48,264 bases of DNA from Sporosarcina sp. NCCP-2222 (GCF_023168145.1 NZ_BQYK01000001.1:115534-163797), one strand, 5' to 3'; positions 8,936 through 19,420 are shown, counted from the stretch's first letter. Numbers and translations are program-made. Notes: a model not told the origin generated them from the letters alone.

Positions 8936-8961
8936 ACGAAAAACGCGCAAGTTTGCGCGTT
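8936..8961 (-). terminator. Terminator overlapping the tlyA stop codon
   Basis: Perfect 9-bp inverted repeat AACGCGCAA/TTGCGCGTT with a 2-nt centre, followed on minus by TTTTT. The stop codon of tlyA lies within the stem, so gene end and terminator coincide. Confidence 0.85.
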
Positions 8962-9778
8962 ACGTCAATTCATCATGTGCGGTTGCGATCAACGCTCTGA
9001 AATTTTCTTCTTCAAAACGGGTTGCCGGGTGTTCTTCTGAACGCAAGTGAAAAAGAAATTCTATATTCCCTTCCCCGCCCGTTACCGGTGAATATGACAT
9101 TCCGCAAAGAGAGAACCCTTCTTGTATCGCAAGATCGGCAACTTTTCTTAATACATCCAAATGGATGTTTCGGTCTTTGACAATTCCCTTTTTCCCGACG
9201 TTTTCTTTTCCAGCCTCAAACTGTGGTTTCACGAGGGCGATGACATCGCCATCCTGTTCCAAAATTTGCTTAAGAGGAGGAAAGATTAATCCGAGGGAAA
9301 TAAACGACACATCAATGGTCGCGAACTGTGGACGTCCCATCTGGAATTGATCCAGGGTTGCATGCCTGAAATTTGTCCGTTCCATAACCGTCACACGGGA
9401 ATCCTGCCTGATTTTCCACGCCAACTGATTCGTCCCGACATCAAGAGCATAGCAATGCGCAGCACCATTTTGCAGTGCACAATCCGTGAAACCTCCGGTT
9501 GAAGAACCAATATCCAAAATGATTTTTCCCTCGACAGATACGTCGAACTCCTCTAATGCTTTCTCCAGCTTCAATCCGCCCCGGCTGACATATTTCAAAG
9601 CAGACCCTTTTACGATCAAGGGAGCGTCAACCGAAATCTTTTCTCCCGGTTTATCCATCCTGGTCTCGCCTGAAAAGACGAGACCTGCCATGATGGATCT
9701 CTTTGCTTTCTCACGGGTTTCCGCTAACTCACGTTCGACTAGCAGGATATCGACCCGTTCCTTTCGTGGGCCTGTCAT
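8960..9778 (-). CDS. tlyA: TlyA/YqxC-family rRNA 2'-O-methyltransferase
   Basis: A 272-aa S4-domain plus RrmJ/FtsJ-type SAM methyltransferase; mycobacterial TlyA methylates 16S and 23S rRNA. The S4 RNA-binding domain spans about residues 8-65 ([20 protein letters not shown]). The SAM site is [20 protein letters not shown], and the catalytic KDKE-type region includes [11 protein letters not shown] and [20 protein letters not shown]. The start overlaps the dxs stop by 4 nt (ATGA), so it is co-translated with dxs. Older annotations call this family hemolysin; the methyltransferase reading is better supported. Confidence 0.93.
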   Translation of the reverse strand: MTGPRKERVDILLVERELAETREKAKRSIMAGLVFSGETRMDKPGEKISVDAPLIVKGSALKYVSRGGLKLEKALEEFDVSVEGKIILDIGSSTGGFTDCALQNGAAHCYALDVGTNQLAWKIRQDSRVTVMERTNFRHATLDQFQMGRPQFATIDVSFISLGLIFPPLKQILEQDGDVIALVKPQFEAGKENVGKKGIVKDRNIHLDVLRKVADLAIQEGFSLCGMSYSPVTGGEGNIEFLFHLRSEEHPATRFEEENFRALIATAHDELT

Positions 9779-11679
9779 ACGATTTCCCTTTCCGTCTTCT
9801 GTTCAAGTATGAAATCTTCCATCATACGGGCCAGGTTTTCGGATGTCATGCCGATTTCCTCAAGAAGTTTATCTACATTGCCATGCTCGATAAATTGGTC
9901 AGGTATACCCATTCGTCTAATTGGCGTGGGACCCTTTAGCGTATCATGTGCATATTCGATGACAGCGCTTCCGAACCCACCTGCCAATACAGCTTCCTCC
10001 AAGGTGATGATCGGTTTGCCTGCCGCGAATAAATAATCAAGCATTGCCGTATCCAACGGTTTGATAAACCTTGCATTCACCACTTGCACATTTATGCCTT
10101 TAGCAGCCAGTTGCTCCGCTGCATCCAAAGCCATCGGGATTGTCGTACCGAATGTCAGAATCGTTCCATCTGTCCCGACACGCAAAACTTCCCACGTACC
10201 GATTGGAATTGTTTTAAGTTCTTCATCCATTTGAATGCCAATTCCATTGCCTCGTGGATATCTCATAGCGATTGGACCCTGGTCGTATTCCAATGCAGTT
10301 TTAACCATATGCTGTCCTTCATTCTCATCTTTAGGCATCATGAGCACTAAATTCGGCATATGGCGTAAAAATGCGATATCGAATACACCTTGATGCGTTT
10401 CGCCATCCGCGCCCACTAGGCCGGCCCGGTCGATTCCAATAAATACATTCAAGTTCTGTCTTGTTATATCATGCAGCATTTGGTCATACGCCCGCTGCAA
10501 GAAAGTCGAATAGATCGCGAGAAACGGCTTCATTCCCTGTGTCGCAAGGCCTGCTGCCATCGTGGCGGCATGTTGTTCGGCAATGCCAACATCAAAGAAG
10601 CGATCTGGAAACTCAGCTGCGAACCCTTCCAATTTCGAGCCAACCGGCATAGCCGGAGTAATGGCAACGACACGCTCATCTTTCCGGGCAATTTTCCTAA
10701 CGGTTTCAGAAACAAGACTGCTCCATGCAGGGCCAGCCGACACCGATTTTACAAAATCACCCGTTTCAATTTTGTATGGGCCTGTGCCATGCCATGTGCC
10801 GATTTTATCATCCTCTGCCGGACGGTAGCCTTTTCCTTTCTTCGTAATGATATGAAGAAGGACTGGACCTTCCATCTTTTTCGCATATTGCAGATTCCGT
10901 TCCAAATCATTGAAATCATGACCATCGACAGGACCTAAATAAGTAAAGCCGAGTTCCTCGAAAAATACACCGGAAACGAGAAGATATTTCAAACTATCTT
11001 TGACACGTTCCGCAGCTGATGCGACTTTTCCTCCAACGGCCGGAATCTTTTTCAAGATATATTCCAACTCGTCTTTTACTGAATTATACTTCCCAGCTGT
11101 ACGGAGCTTTCCTAACACAGCATGAAGGGCTCCGACATTCGGTGCAATGGACATTTCATTATCGTTTAAAATAACAGTCATATTCGTCTGTGTATGGCCG
11201 ATATGATTTAATGCCTCAAGTGCCATTCCGCCAGTTAAAGCACCATCCCCAATAATAGGGATGACATAATTCTTTCCTTTTTGAATATCCCTAGCGGCCG
11301 CCATACCCATTGCGGCGGAAAGGGATGTCGAGCTATGCCCAGTCTCCCAAACATCATGCTCGCTCTCCAGCATCTTTGGAAAACCGCTGAGCCCTTTGAA
11401 CTGACGCAAGGTATTAAAATCACCGGCTCTGCCAGTCAAAATTTTGTGGACATATGCCTGATGCCCTACGTCCCATATGATTTTATCTTCCGGGCTATCG
11501 AACATCTTATGAAGCGCGATTGTCAACTCGACTACGCCAAGATTCGGTCCGATATGACCACCGGTTACAGATAAATTCTCAATGAGGAATTTTCTGATGG
11601 AAGCTGCAAGCTCCGTCAATTGGTCCTTATCGAGATTTTTAACGAAAGATGGATTTTTAATCTGAGTGAGATCCATCAT
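9775..11679 (-). CDS. dxs: 1-deoxy-D-xylulose-5-phosphate synthase
   Basis: Thiamine-diphosphate enzyme that condenses pyruvate and glyceraldehyde-3-phosphate in the first step of the MEP isoprenoid pathway. The N-terminus carries [17 protein letters not shown], the ThDP motif starts at [18 protein letters not shown], and the central pyrimidine domain has [15 protein letters not shown] and [12 protein letters not shown]. The C-terminal transketolase domain ends near residue 620. About 634 aa, normal length. The ATG at 11679 is favoured, 7 nt after AAGGTG; a GTG two codons upstream and an ATG just after are alternatives. Followed by tlyA with a 4-nt overlap. Confidence 0.97.
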   Translation of the reverse strand: MMDLTQIKNPSFVKNLDKDQLTELAASIRKFLIENLSVTGGHIGPNLGVVELTIALHKMFDSPEDKIIWDVGHQAYVHKILTGRAGDFNTLRQFKGLSGFPKMLESEHDVWETGHSSTSLSAAMGMAAARDIQKGKNYVIPIIGDGALTGGMALEALNHIGHTQTNMTVILNDNEMSIAPNVGALHAVLGKLRTAGKYNSVKDELEYILKKIPAVGGKVASAAERVKDSLKYLLVSGVFFEELGFTYLGPVDGHDFNDLERNLQYAKKMEGPVLLHIITKKGKGYRPAEDDKIGTWHGTGPYKIETGDFVKSVSAGPAWSSLVSETVRKIARKDERVVAITPAMPVGSKLEGFAAEFPDRFFDVGIAEQHAATMAAGLATQGMKPFLAIYSTFLQRAYDQMLHDITRQNLNVFIGIDRAGLVGADGETHQGVFDIAFLRHMPNLVLMMPKDENEGQHMVKTALEYDQGPIAMRYPRGNGIGIQMDEELKTIPIGTWEVLRVGTDGTILTFGTTIPMALDAAEQLAAKGINVQVVNARFIKPLDTAMLDYLFAAGKPIITLEEAVLAGGFGSAVIEYAHDTLKGPTPIRRMGIPDQFIEHGNVDKLLEEIGMTSENLARMMEDFILEQKTEREIV

Positions 11680-11730
11680 TATCACGCACCTTCATTAATT
11701 GATTGCCACGATTCCAACAGCGCTTTCTTC

Positions 11731-11758
11731 ATTATACCAAGAAGGGTTCCCAATACAA
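11731..11758 (-). promoter_or_regulatory. Candidate sigma-A promoter of dxs
   Basis: On minus, TTGTAT (11753-11758) and consensus TATAAT (11731-11736) are 16 nt apart, about 50 nt upstream of the dxs start, in the only sizeable gap between ispA and dxs. Confidence 0.5.
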
Positions 11759-11802
11759 CATATTGGTCCGAAGGGATGAGATAAATTCAAACGTTTTCCG
11801 CT

Positions 11803-12687
11803 TCAGGCATTGCGATCGACAATATAATCAGCGAAAAGGCCTAAAAGCGGCTGATCATCAGTAAGGAATTTTATTGATTCCAAAGCCGAATGATGATGCT
11901 TACGCAAACGATCTTCTGCTCCTTCGAGCCCCAGCAACGCAGGATACGTCGATTTCTCTCTTTCAGCATCGCTGCCGGCAGTCTTTCCAAGCTGTTCGGT
12001 AGTAGCGGTGATATCCAGAATGTCGTCTTTTATTTGAAATGCGAGACCGATATTTTTCGCATAATCCTTCAGTTTTTCAATTTGCTCCTCGTTTGCTTTA
12101 GCCAAGATGGCACCGGCTTCTATGCAAAATGAAAGAAGCGCGCCAGTCTTGTGCAAATGCACCGTCTCTAATTGGTCAAGTGATAGGGAGCGATGTTCCC
12201 CTTCAATATCAAGCACTTGTCCGCCGACCATCCCACTTGGTCCGGAGGCATCCGCCAGCAAGGCAATGATTCGAAGAGCATCTTGCGGATGGGTATCTTT
12301 CAATGTTGATAATTGTTTAAATGCCAATGTCTGCAACGCATCGCCCGCCAACACTGCGACTGCTTCGCCGTATACTTTATGGTTCGTCGGCTTACCTCGT
12401 CTAAAGTCATCATCGTCCATACTCGGCAAATCATCGTGGATAAGCGAATAGGTATGGATCATTTCAACAGCACAGGCTACGGCTACTGCATCTTCAGAAG
12501 TTGCCTGCAGATCTTCCAGTGTGGCTAGAACGAGCATTGGCCGGATCCGTTTGCCCCCCGCTTGGATGGAATAGGCCATGGACTCTTTCAGTGAGGAAGG
12601 GATTTCTGCTTCCTCCAACATACCTTCCATCGCTTGATCAATTATTGGCATCTTTTCATCTATGAACCGTTTTAGTCTCTCATTCAT
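11803..12687 (-). CDS. ispA: Geranyl/farnesyl diphosphate synthase
   Basis: Trans-prenyltransferase that joins isopentenyl diphosphate to allylic primers to make C15 farnesyl diphosphate. It has the first Asp-rich motif HDDLPSMDDDDFRRGKPTNH and the second, FQIKDDILDITA, plus GGKRIRPML near the N-terminus. The 294-aa length fits bacterial FPP synthases. The start at MNERLKRFIDEK overlaps the end of xseB by 8 nt. Upstream of dxs in the same direction, linking two steps of isoprenoid synthesis. Confidence 0.96.
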   Translation of the reverse strand: MNERLKRFIDEKMPIIDQAMEGMLEEAEIPSSLKESMAYSIQAGGKRIRPMLVLATLEDLQATSEDAVAVACAVEMIHTYSLIHDDLPSMDDDDFRRGKPTNHKVYGEAVAVLAGDALQTLAFKQLSTLKDTHPQDALRIIALLADASGPSGMVGGQVLDIEGEHRSLSLDQLETVHLHKTGALLSFCIEAGAILAKANEEQIEKLKDYAKNIGLAFQIKDDILDITATTEQLGKTAGSDAEREKSTYPALLGLEGAEDRLRKHHHSALESIKFLTDDQPLLGLFADYIVDRNA

Positions 12688-12922
12688 TGGCTTCGGCCCC
12701 TTTTTCCGGATTGAACGGTCTTTGCTGCCCTTCAGGATCAATGACCGAAATCAATTGCTTTTCCGCATCTTGCAATTTGCCATGGCAGTATTGCGAAAGC
12801 TCCATTCCTTTTTTATATAGAGATATCGCATCCTCCAAGGGCACATCACCAGTTTCCAACCGCTGGACGATCTCTTCCAATTTGAGCATCGCTTCCTCAA
12901 AACGAAGATTTTCGTTTTCCAT
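12680..12922 (-). CDS. xseB: Exodeoxyribonuclease VII small subunit
   Basis: The 80-aa XseB subunit that joins XseA to form the single-strand-specific exonuclease VII. Typical helical core: FEEAMLKLEEIVQRLETGDV and LEDAISLYKKGMELSQYC. Its ATG directly abuts the xseA stop codon, and its end overlaps ispA, consistent with one transcript. The tail after residue 65 is polar and variable. Confidence 0.96.
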   Translation of the reverse strand: MENENLRFEEAMLKLEEIVQRLETGDVPLEDAISLYKKGMELSQYCHGKLQDAEKQLISVIDPEGQQRPFNPEKGAEANE

Positions 12923-14278
12923 TTATTTCTCCCCCTCTTCGTTCAATCGTACCGATTTTACATCTGCTTCCACCATGCCATCTTGGAGCCGGATCTGTAC
13001 CGAATCTCCTGCTTGAAGCTGAGCCGCTTTGTTCACGACCTGTCCTTCCTGATAAGTGACCGAAAAACCCCGTTCCATGACCTGGAGTGGATTTAACGCT
13101 TTTAACATCCGGATGGACGAGGTGAAACGCTCCTGTCGAGTTTGAAGAAAGCGATTCGCAGCCAGATTCATTCTTTCCGTATGCCGGTCGATATTTCGCC
13201 GTTCCTCGCCGATCTTTTGGGCAGGTGAATAAAATGCAAGGATTCTGTCCAATCGTTGATGTTCCATCTTCCGTTTCGTTGTGATTTCTCTCCCGCTTCG
13301 ATAGAGCCTGTCCTCTAAGACACTCAATTTCTCAGTAAACGGCCGATAGAGCCTCTCTGGAAACTGGAATGGATAAGAAGTTTCACAGACAGACAGGCGT
13401 CTTCTCTCATGTTTAATCTGATTTGAAAGCGATAGATATAGGGACCGTTTTCTCTCTAAAATCCGTTCAAATAGCTCCTCTTTGGAAGGGACAGCCATTT
13501 CTGCTGCCGCGGTAGGTGTGGGAGCTCGGCGATCAGCCACGAAATCAGCTATTGTCGTATCGGTTTCATGACCGACCGCACTAATAATTGGAATTTTAGA
13601 GGAGAATATAGCTCGAGCCACAATTTCTTCATTAAAAGCCCATAAATCCTCAATGGACCCGCCACCGCGGCCAACGATTAAGACATCAATGGAACCGAAA
13701 GATTCAGCTTGAGCAATTGCTTTAACAACAGAAGGAGCTGCTTGAGGTCCTTGCACAATTGCTGGGAACAGAATTATTTCAGCCAACGGGTACCGACGGG
13801 CTATCGTTGAACAAATATCCCGGATAGCTGCACCGGACTGGGCAGTGACGACACCGACCTTATTGGGTAAAGGAGGCAATGGCTGTTTCCAGCGAGGATC
13901 AAATAATCCTTCTTTCCCTAGACTTTCTTTCAGCTGTTCAAATGCCAAATAAAGAGCACCAATACCGTCCGGCTGCATCGTCTGGACATACAATTGGTAT
14001 TGGCCACTCGCTTCATAGACATTGACATCACCTGTCAACAGGACATTCATTCCTTCTTCAGGTTTGAATTTTAATTGGGAAGCATTGGATCGGAACATTG
14101 CGGATTGAATCCGGCTCTTGTCATCTTTCAAAGTGAAATAGATATGACCGCTCGGATGGACTTTGACATTCGATAACTCGCCTTTAACGAAAACATTCCG
14201 CAAATGCGGATCGGCGTCAAATTTTCTTTTTATGTATTTGGTTAATGCGTTGACAGATAAGTATGGAAGACCGGTCAT
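12923..14278 (-). CDS. xseA: Exodeoxyribonuclease VII large subunit
   Basis: Catalytic subunit of exonuclease VII. N-terminal OB-fold domain (about residues 5-105; YLSVNALTKYIKRKFD, VKVHPSGHIYFTLKDD), central catalytic domain with GVVTAQSGAAIRDI and VGRGGGSIEDLWAFN and VGHETDTTIADFVAD, then a long C-terminal coiled coil (about 280-400). The ATG at 14278 lies 9 nt after GGAGGTG and gives 451 aa; an upstream TTG would overlap the ribosome site. It is followed immediately by xseB. Confidence 0.96.
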   Translation of the reverse strand: MTGLPYLSVNALTKYIKRKFDADPHLRNVFVKGELSNVKVHPSGHIYFTLKDDKSRIQSAMFRSNASQLKFKPEEGMNVLLTGDVNVYEASGQYQLYVQTMQPDGIGALYLAFEQLKESLGKEGLFDPRWKQPLPPLPNKVGVVTAQSGAAIRDICSTIARRYPLAEIILFPAIVQGPQAAPSVVKAIAQAESFGSIDVLIVGRGGGSIEDLWAFNEEIVARAIFSSKIPIISAVGHETDTTIADFVADRRAPTPTAAAEMAVPSKEELFERILERKRSLYLSLSNQIKHERRRLSVCETSYPFQFPERLYRPFTEKLSVLEDRLYRSGREITTKRKMEHQRLDRILAFYSPAQKIGEERRNIDRHTERMNLAANRFLQTRQERFTSSIRMLKALNPLQVMERGFSVTYQEGQVVNKAAQLQAGDSVQIRLQDGMVEADVKSVRLNEEGEK

Positions 14279-14368
14279 ATCAGTTTTCACCTCCAAAAAA
14301 GAATGGACAAGGTAATGGCTTCCGCATTTCGAGCGGAAAGCATCCGCCTTCCGCTTGCTTTTGCTGCA

Positions 14369-15229
14369 TCAGGATTGGCTTTTGCAAGCCTTCTCAGCGC
14401 TTAACAATGTATTTTTCAATAGCATTGTAATGGTCATAGGACCTACTCCGCCAGGGACGGGCGTAATAGCTGATGCAACATTTTTCACTTTTTCATAATC
14501 GACATCCCCACAAAGCTTGCCGTTTTCATCACGATTCATACCGACATCGATAACGACCGCGTCTTTTTTTACATGCTCAGCCGTAATGAATTTTGGAATC
14601 CCGATGGCGACAACTAGAATATCGGCTTGTTTTGTATAACTGGGTAAATCTTTTGTTCTGGAATGACAATAGGTGACAGTAGCATTTTTTTGGAGCAGCA
14701 ATTGACCCATTGGTTTGCCAACAATATTGCTTCGTCCGATGACTACGGCATGTTTCCCCTCGAGATCGACGCCGGATCGTTCCAGCAGAGCCATGATGCC
14801 ATGTGGAGTGCAGGGCAGGAATGTCTCTTGTCCAATCATCATCTTTCCAACATTTACAGGGTGAAATCCATCCACATCCTTCGCCGGTGTAATTGAACCG
14901 ATGATCAAATCTTCATCTATATGTTTCGGCAACGGTAACTGCACAAGAATTCCATGAATGGTTTCGTCCTGATTCAATTCTTCCACTTTGCCTAACAGCT
15001 CGTCCGTCGAGACTGTTTCAGGAAGTTCGATGAGGACTGACTTCATTCCGACTTCAATGCTCGACTTTTCCTTGTTTTTCACATAGGTTTGCGAGGCAGG
15101 ATTATCACCTACCAAAATGACCGCAAGTCCTGGCTGGCACCCTTTATGCACCAGTTTGCCGACACTCTGCTTTACCTCTTCCCTAATAGCCTTGCCGATT
15201 ACACGTCCATCAATCACTTTGCCAGTCAT
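14369..15229 (-). CDS. folD: Methylenetetrahydrofolate dehydrogenase/cyclohydrolase
   Basis: Bifunctional enzyme that interconverts 5,10-methylene- and 10-formyl-tetrahydrofolate, supplying C1 units for purines and Met-tRNA formylation. Substrate motif [18 protein letters not shown] with catalytic Lys, then [12 protein letters not shown], dinucleotide-binding [18 protein letters not shown] and C-terminal [17 protein letters not shown]. The start at [12 protein letters not shown] (15229) lies 8 nt after GGAGG and gives 286 aa. Lies between nusB and xseA. The approximately 90-nt gap to xseA contains a GC-rich imperfect hairpin but no clear U-run. Confidence 0.97.
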   Translation of the reverse strand: MTGKVIDGRVIGKAIREEVKQSVGKLVHKGCQPGLAVILVGDNPASQTYVKNKEKSSIEVGMKSVLIELPETVSTDELLGKVEELNQDETIHGILVQLPLPKHIDEDLIIGSITPAKDVDGFHPVNVGKMMIGQETFLPCTPHGIMALLERSGVDLEGKHAVVIGRSNIVGKPMGQLLLQKNATVTYCHSRTKDLPSYTKQADILVVAIGIPKFITAEHVKKDAVVIDVGMNRDENGKLCGDVDYEKVKNVASAITPVPGGVGPMTITMLLKNTLLSAEKACKSQS

Positions 15230-15251
15230 CACTGATTCCTCCAGACAATAA

Positions 15252-15635
15252 TTATTCTTGTTCTTCGAATTTCGAAAGAACACCGTTTACAAATCGTCCT
15301 GATTTTTCATCTCCGTACAGCTTACAAAGCTCGATTGCTTCGTTTAATACGACTTTATGCGGCACATCTCCGCCAAACAGCAATTCAAAAGCTGCCAAGC
15401 GCAATACAGTCCTCTCAATTTTCGGCAACCGGTCCAACGACCATTTTTCCAATTTACCAATCAACTGTTCGTCAATTTCCGACAAATGCTCTACAGTGCC
15501 GCGCACCAACTTTTCATAAAATGGATCAATCGGCCGTTCTACTACATAAGCAATCGCCTCATCCGCGGTCAATTCGGTATTATCCAACTGAAAAAGCGTC
15601 TGTACCGCTTTTTCCCTGGCTTCTCTTCGTTTCAT
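15252..15635 (-). CDS. nusB: Transcription antitermination factor NusB
   Basis: RNA-binding protein that, with NusE (S10), binds boxA in rRNA leaders for antitermination. The 127-aa all-helical protein starts [18 protein letters not shown] and contains [30 protein letters not shown] and [20 protein letters not shown], all diagnostic. GGAGGAG precedes the ATG. It lies 23 nt before folD, in the same operon. Confidence 0.97.
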   Translation of the reverse strand: MKRREAREKAVQTLFQLDNTELTADEAIAYVVERPIDPFYEKLVRGTVEHLSEIDEQLIGKLEKWSLDRLPKIERTVLRLAAFELLFGGDVPHKVVLNEAIELCKLYGDEKSGRFVNGVLSKFEEQE

Positions 15636-15715
15636 TCAGTCTTCTCCTCCACTACTGTATATCTCGGGCTTAATCATAGCATATCCTACGAGTATTTATA
15701 TAGCATAACAAGTTG

Positions 15716-15743
15716 AAAAGCATCATCCGAAGACGATGCTTTT
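15716..15743 (-). terminator. Terminator after yqhY
   Basis: On minus, a 12-bp stem AAAAGCATCGTC/GATGATGCTTTT closes a UUCG tetraloop, with U-rich 3' side. It separates the accBC-yqhY unit from nusB. Confidence 0.8.
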
Positions 15744-15819
15744 CTTTGCCCGGATTTCCATAGGACTGTTCGAAGCGCAGTCATGGATGCGATGAGTGCA
15801 TCCCATCGTCCGGCATGCA

Positions 15820-16221
15820 CTATTTTGTGTCCGATGCCACGTCGAAGTCGATGCCAGTAATGTGGACATTCACTTCTTTCGTTTCGAGCGAAGTCATATG
15901 GTAAATGGCATGACGAACTTGTTTTTGAATGTTTGTTGCGACTTCCGGTATGGAATGGCCGTATTCGACGACACAATAAATATCAACCTTCAATTCTTCG
16001 TCCGACCAATCCGTTTTAACGCCTTTGCCATGGATCACCTTGCCAAATTTTTCAGCAACGCCTGTGGCAAAATTGCCTTTTGTCTTTGCTACGCCATCCA
16101 CTTCATTTGTCGCGATACCGACGATGACTTCCAGCACTTCAGGCGCTAGTTGCACACGGCCAAGCGCCGCATGTCCGTCCGGATCTTTTCCGACAAATGA
16201 TGGGTTTGTCTTTTCTGCCAT
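15820..16221 (-). CDS. yqhY: Asp23/Gls24 family protein YqhY
   Basis: A 133-aa Asp23-family protein. B. subtilis YqhY is encoded with accBC and affects acetyl-CoA carboxylase control. Family features: APEVLEVIVGIATNEVDGVA, VDIYCVVEYGHSIPEVATNI and VNVHITGIDFD. GGAGGAG lies before the ATG. It is 62 nt downstream of accC in the same direction. Molecular role not established. Confidence 0.92.
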   Translation of the reverse strand: MAEKTNPSFVGKDPDGHAALGRVQLAPEVLEVIVGIATNEVDGVAKTKGNFATGVAEKFGKVIHGKGVKTDWSDEELKVDIYCVVEYGHSIPEVATNIQKQVRHAIYHMTSLETKEVNVHITGIDFDVASDTK

Positions 16222-16283
16222 ACCAAATCTCCTCCTCGGATATCATGCTATGCCAAGGAATGCCGAAGAAATCGGCATCTCCC

Positions 16284-17630
16284 TTATTTCATCACATCAT
16301 ATTTTTCAAGAAACTTCGTATCAAAATCTCCTGACTTAAAGACCTCGTGGTCCATTAAGTTCGAGTGGAATGGAATCGTCGTATTAACGCCTTCAATAAT
16401 AAATTCTCCAAGCGCACGTTTCATCCGGGCAACCGCTTCTTCCCTCGTATCACCATGGACGATCAACTTAGCAACCATCGAATCATAATACGGGGGAATG
16501 GAGTAGCCAGGGTACATCGCACTGTCCACGCGGACTCCGAAGCCTCCAGGAGCCATATACATCGTCACTTTCCCCGGCGATGGCATGAAGTTTTTCTCTG
16601 GATTCTCCGCGTTGATCCGGCATTCAATTGCCCAACCGTTAATTTTAATATCTTCTTGCTTGTATGCCAGCTGTTCACCTGCCGCCACGAGCAATTGTTG
16701 TTTAATTAAATCAATGCCAGTGATCATTTCCGTGACAGGGTGCTCTACTTGAATTCTCGTATTCATTTCCATGAAATAGAACTTTTTATTAATATGATCG
16801 AAAATGAATTCCACTGTTCCTGCCCCGCGATAATTAACAGCTTCAGCCGCTTTTACTGCAGCTTCTCCCATCTCTTGGCGCAATTCAGGTGTAAGGGCCG
16901 GTGACGGAGCTTCTTCCAGAAGTTTCTGCATGCGACGTTGAATGGAACAGTCCCGCTCACCCAAATGGATCGTGTTACCATGCTTGTCGGCTAGCACCTG
17001 CACTTCAACATGTCGGAACTCCTCAATGAACTTCTCCAAGTAGACACCTGGATTGCCAAATGCGGCAGCTGCCTCTTTTTGAGTGATCTTGATACCTTTT
17101 ACAAGTTCCTCTTCATTTCTTGCGACGCGGATCCCTTTACCGCCGCCACCAGCTGTCGCTTTAATAATGACCGGAAAACCAATTTGTTTCGCGACTTCTA
17201 AACCTTCGACTTCATCAGCAACAATACCGTCCGATCCAGGTACAATCGGAACTCCCGCTTGGCGCATCGTTTCTCTGGCAACGTCTTTTGTACCCATTTT
17301 TGAGATGGCCGCAGCAGTCGGTCCAATAAATTCGATATTCACTTCTTCGCAAAGCTCCGCAAAGCTCGCATTCTCCGCGAGAAAGCCGTAGCCTGGGTGA
17401 ATGCCGTCACATCCCGTTAATTTCGCAACGCTGATGATATTGGAAAAGTTTAAGTAGCTGTCTTTGGAAAGCTTTGGTCCGATGCAATACGCTTCGTCTG
17501 CAAGTTCAACGTGAAGGGCTTCCTCATCTGCTTCCGAAAAGACTGCCACTGTTTTAATTCCCATTTCCCTGCATGCCCGAATGATCCGTACTGCGATTTC
17601 ACCACGATTTGCAATTAGCACTTTTTTCAT
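16284..17630 (-). CDS. accC: Biotin carboxylase subunit of acetyl-CoA carboxylase
   Basis: Carboxylates biotin on the AccB carrier with ATP and bicarbonate, the first step of fatty acid synthesis. ATP-grasp fold: N-terminal [20 protein letters not shown], Gly-rich loop [37 protein letters not shown], metal/active-site [17 protein letters not shown]. The start [11 protein letters not shown] at 17630 gives 448 aa with GAGGAGGAG upstream; a longer reading frame runs into accB. It follows accB by 13 nt. Confidence 0.97.
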   Translation of the reverse strand: MKKVLIANRGEIAVRIIRACREMGIKTVAVFSEADEEALHVELADEAYCIGPKLSKDSYLNFSNIISVAKLTGCDGIHPGYGFLAENASFAELCEEVNIEFIGPTAAAISKMGTKDVARETMRQAGVPIVPGSDGIVADEVEGLEVAKQIGFPVIIKATAGGGGKGIRVARNEEELVKGIKITQKEAAAAFGNPGVYLEKFIEEFRHVEVQVLADKHGNTIHLGERDCSIQRRMQKLLEEAPSPALTPELRQEMGEAAVKAAEAVNYRGAGTVEFIFDHINKKFYFMEMNTRIQVEHPVTEMITGIDLIKQQLLVAAGEQLAYKQEDIKINGWAIECRINAENPEKNFMPSPGKVTMYMAPGGFGVRVDSAMYPGYSIPPYYDSMVAKLIVHGDTREEAVARMKRALGEFIIEGVNTTIPFHSNLMDHEVFKSGDFDTKFLEKYDVMK

Positions 17631-17643
17631 TTGAAACTCCTCC

Positions 17644-18162
17644 TCAATTCTCTTTGACGAGGAAGAGAGGTTGTCCGTATTCGACGAGCTGCCCATCTTC
17701 CACAAGAACCTCCACGATTTCTCCGGAAACTTCTGCTTCAATTTCATTAAACAGTTTCATCGCTTCAACGATGCAAACGACAGTATCCGGTTTCACTTGA
17801 TCGCCTTTTTGAGCATACGGAGGTGCGTCAGGCGAAGAGGCTTTGTAAAAGGTTCCTACCATTGGCGAAGTAATTTTGTGCAAGGAAGCATCCTCTTGCA
17901 CTTTCTCAACTGGAGCTGCAGCGGGCTGTTGCTCTTGGCTTTCTGATTGCGGCGCAGCAACAGGTGCTGCAGCGGGCTGTTCCACTACTGGCTGCTGAAT
18001 TGGCGCATACTCAGTTTTTTGGACTTGTGGGGCGACAGTCACTTGTTGGACGCCAGCCTTTTCAAGTTTGATTTTTGTTCCTTCAGATTCAAATGTAAAT
18101 TTTTCAATAGATGATTGATCGATCAATTTAATTATTTCACGAATTTCTTGGATTTTTAACAT
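17644..18162 (-). CDS. accB: Biotin carboxyl carrier protein of acetyl-CoA carboxylase
   Basis: Carries biotin on a lysine and shuttles CO2 between biotin carboxylase and carboxyltransferase. Helical N-terminus ([18 protein letters not shown]), an Ala/Pro/Gln/Val-rich flexible linker (about residues 45-90), and the biotinyl domain with EAMKL, the biotin site being about Lys136. 172 aa, near normal. AGGAG precedes the ATG. First gene of accB-accC-yqhY; downstream of the spoIIIA locus, as in Bacillus. Confidence 0.97.
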   Translation of the reverse strand: MLKIQEIREIIKLIDQSSIEKFTFESEGTKIKLEKAGVQQVTVAPQVQKTEYAPIQQPVVEQPAAAPVAAPQSESQEQQPAAAPVEKVQEDASLHKITSPMVGTFYKASSPDAPPYAQKGDQVKPDTVVCIVEAMKLFNEIEAEVSGEIVEVLVEDGQLVEYGQPLFLVKEN

Positions 18163-18267
18163 GACTCGATTCTCCTGACTACGATATATTTAGAATCCCT
18201 TCCCCTTTATTTTAGACGTTTTTACGAAAGAATGAAATAGATAAAGGTTATTATGTACGACAGAAAC

Positions 18268-18295
18268 AAAAAAAGACCCTAATAATGGGCCTTTT
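18268..18295 (-). terminator. Terminator after spoIIIAH
   Basis: On minus, AAAGGCCC pairs with GGGTCTTT around a 7-nt loop and runs into TTTTTTT. It separates the spoIIIA unit from accB. Confidence 0.85.
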
Positions 18296-18403
18296 AATAA
18301 AGTATTGCCATTCATTCTTGGCAAAGTTTGAGAATTGGAGCATACTTCTTTTGTATAAACAGCTGTCATATACAGCCTTTTTATATTTTGAATCCTAAAA
18401 TGC

Positions 18404-18940
18404 TCAGTTTCCAGTGAAGTCTACTTTTACTTGGCGAGTATCATCCCAGCTCGCCATAATGTACTTTGTGATTTCATCTGCCAGTTCTTTCGAATGGCCT
18501 TCTTGGGCGAGCACAGTCACATCGACCTTGCCGTTATCTTTACGGACGAACACTTCCGGATAGCCCAGCGCTTTGATTTGCATTTCCATTAATGCTTCTG
18601 CTGACGTTTGTTTCGTCAGATCCTCCAGCGCATTAAAGGCTTCATTTTTCTCCTCGACCGTGTAATCTGAAGAAAGTGTCTTTGCCTCTAATTGTTCCTT
18701 CAACTTGCTTCGCTCGTCCAGGACTTGCATCCGCATTTCTTCAAATAGGACAGACTCGGCAAAGACTGGCTTCGTTTCGTCTTTCGTGTTGGTCAATGTG
18801 ATGGCATCAGAATCTTTATCTCCAAAAATCGCGAGCCCATCAAACTGCATCGGCGCTTCTCTGTTTAAATAATAGATGGAGATGACCGCTACCAGGCTGA
18901 GTAATGTTAAAAACCATACTGTTCGTTTATTCGCTTTCAA
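18404..18940 (-). CDS. spoIIIAH: Stage III sporulation protein SpoIIIAH
   Basis: Mother-cell membrane protein whose periplasmic YscJ-like domain pairs with forespore SpoIIQ across the septum, forming the feeding-tube channel. N-terminal TM helix (KRTVWFLTLLSLVAVISIYYLN). An extracytoplasmic coiled coil (about 65-120, FEEMRMQVLDERSKLKEQLE) and the ring-building domain (about 120-175, MQIKALGYPEVFVRKDN) follow. 178 aa against about 218 in B. subtilis, with a shortened linker. The start is TTG after GGGGGA and overlaps spoIIIAG by 14 nt. Confidence 0.93.
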   Translation of the reverse strand: MKANKRTVWFLTLLSLVAVISIYYLNREAPMQFDGLAIFGDKDSDAITLTNTKDETKPVFAESVLFEEMRMQVLDERSKLKEQLEAKTLSSDYTVEEKNEAFNALEDLTKQTSAEALMEMQIKALGYPEVFVRKDNGKVDVTVLAQEGHSKELADEITKYIMASWDDTRQVKVDFTGN

Positions 18941-19355
18941 GTTGAGTCCCCCTTTTCTTCATTTCTTCGATGACAATTCGATGTTCAGGCAGCTGCAGTA
19001 CCGATGAAAGGATTTGCTTCATTCTGCTTTTCATCCTCATATCATCTGCCCCCTCCGCCACAACTAAAATCCCTTGCAGCGGATTGCCTGTCTTATTGGA
19101 ACGGCCGGACAGTGAAAAATAGTCCGAGAGCGGGTCGGCAGGCTTTACGCCTTTTTCATAATGAGGATAGATGATCACTTCCCCAATCCCTTCAATACTC
19201 ATCAACGCCTTTTCAAGTTCTGCATATTCCCGGCTCTCCTCCCCCTTTCCTTTCTCCCCCCCAAACGATCCTAGTGTCGTGTTGATGAATATGATGACAA
19301 GAACAACAATGGAACCTAGCAATAAAGGAAATGTTTTTCTTTTTGTTTTCTGCAT
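18927..19355 (-). CDS. spoIIIAG: Stage III sporulation protein SpoIIIAG, short form
   Basis: Ring-forming component of the SpoIIIA-SpoIIQ channel. N-terminal TM (about residues 9-30, FPLLLGSIVVLVIIFINTTL), then YAELEKALMSIEGIGEVII and the C-terminal GILVVAEGADDMRMKSRMKQ with LPEHRIVIEEM, both halves of the YscJ-like ring fold. It is 142 aa against about 229 in B. subtilis. The long N-terminal region and the insertion between ring-fold halves (the beta-triangle segment) are mostly missing, replaced by about 27 residues around YEKGVKPADPLSDYF. Its start has only a weak ribosome site; 65 nt after the spoIIIAF-like frame. Confidence 0.85.
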   Translation of the reverse strand: MQKTKRKTFPLLLGSIVVLVIIFINTTLGSFGGEKGKGEESREYAELEKALMSIEGIGEVIIYPHYEKGVKPADPLSDYFSLSGRSNKTGNPLQGILVVAEGADDMRMKSRMKQILSSVLQLPEHRIVIEEMKKRGTQLESE

Positions 19356-19420
19356 TTCATCACCATTTCATTTCTTTGAGCCGGATATGGGTAGTCATCT
19401 ATGTTTAACAGTATGCTTGG

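Noticed and set aside
15686..15976. Minus-strand 96-codon frame overlapping the end of yqhY
   Set aside because: It overlaps yqhY in another frame and crosses the terminator hairpin at 15716-15743; composition is not protein-like.
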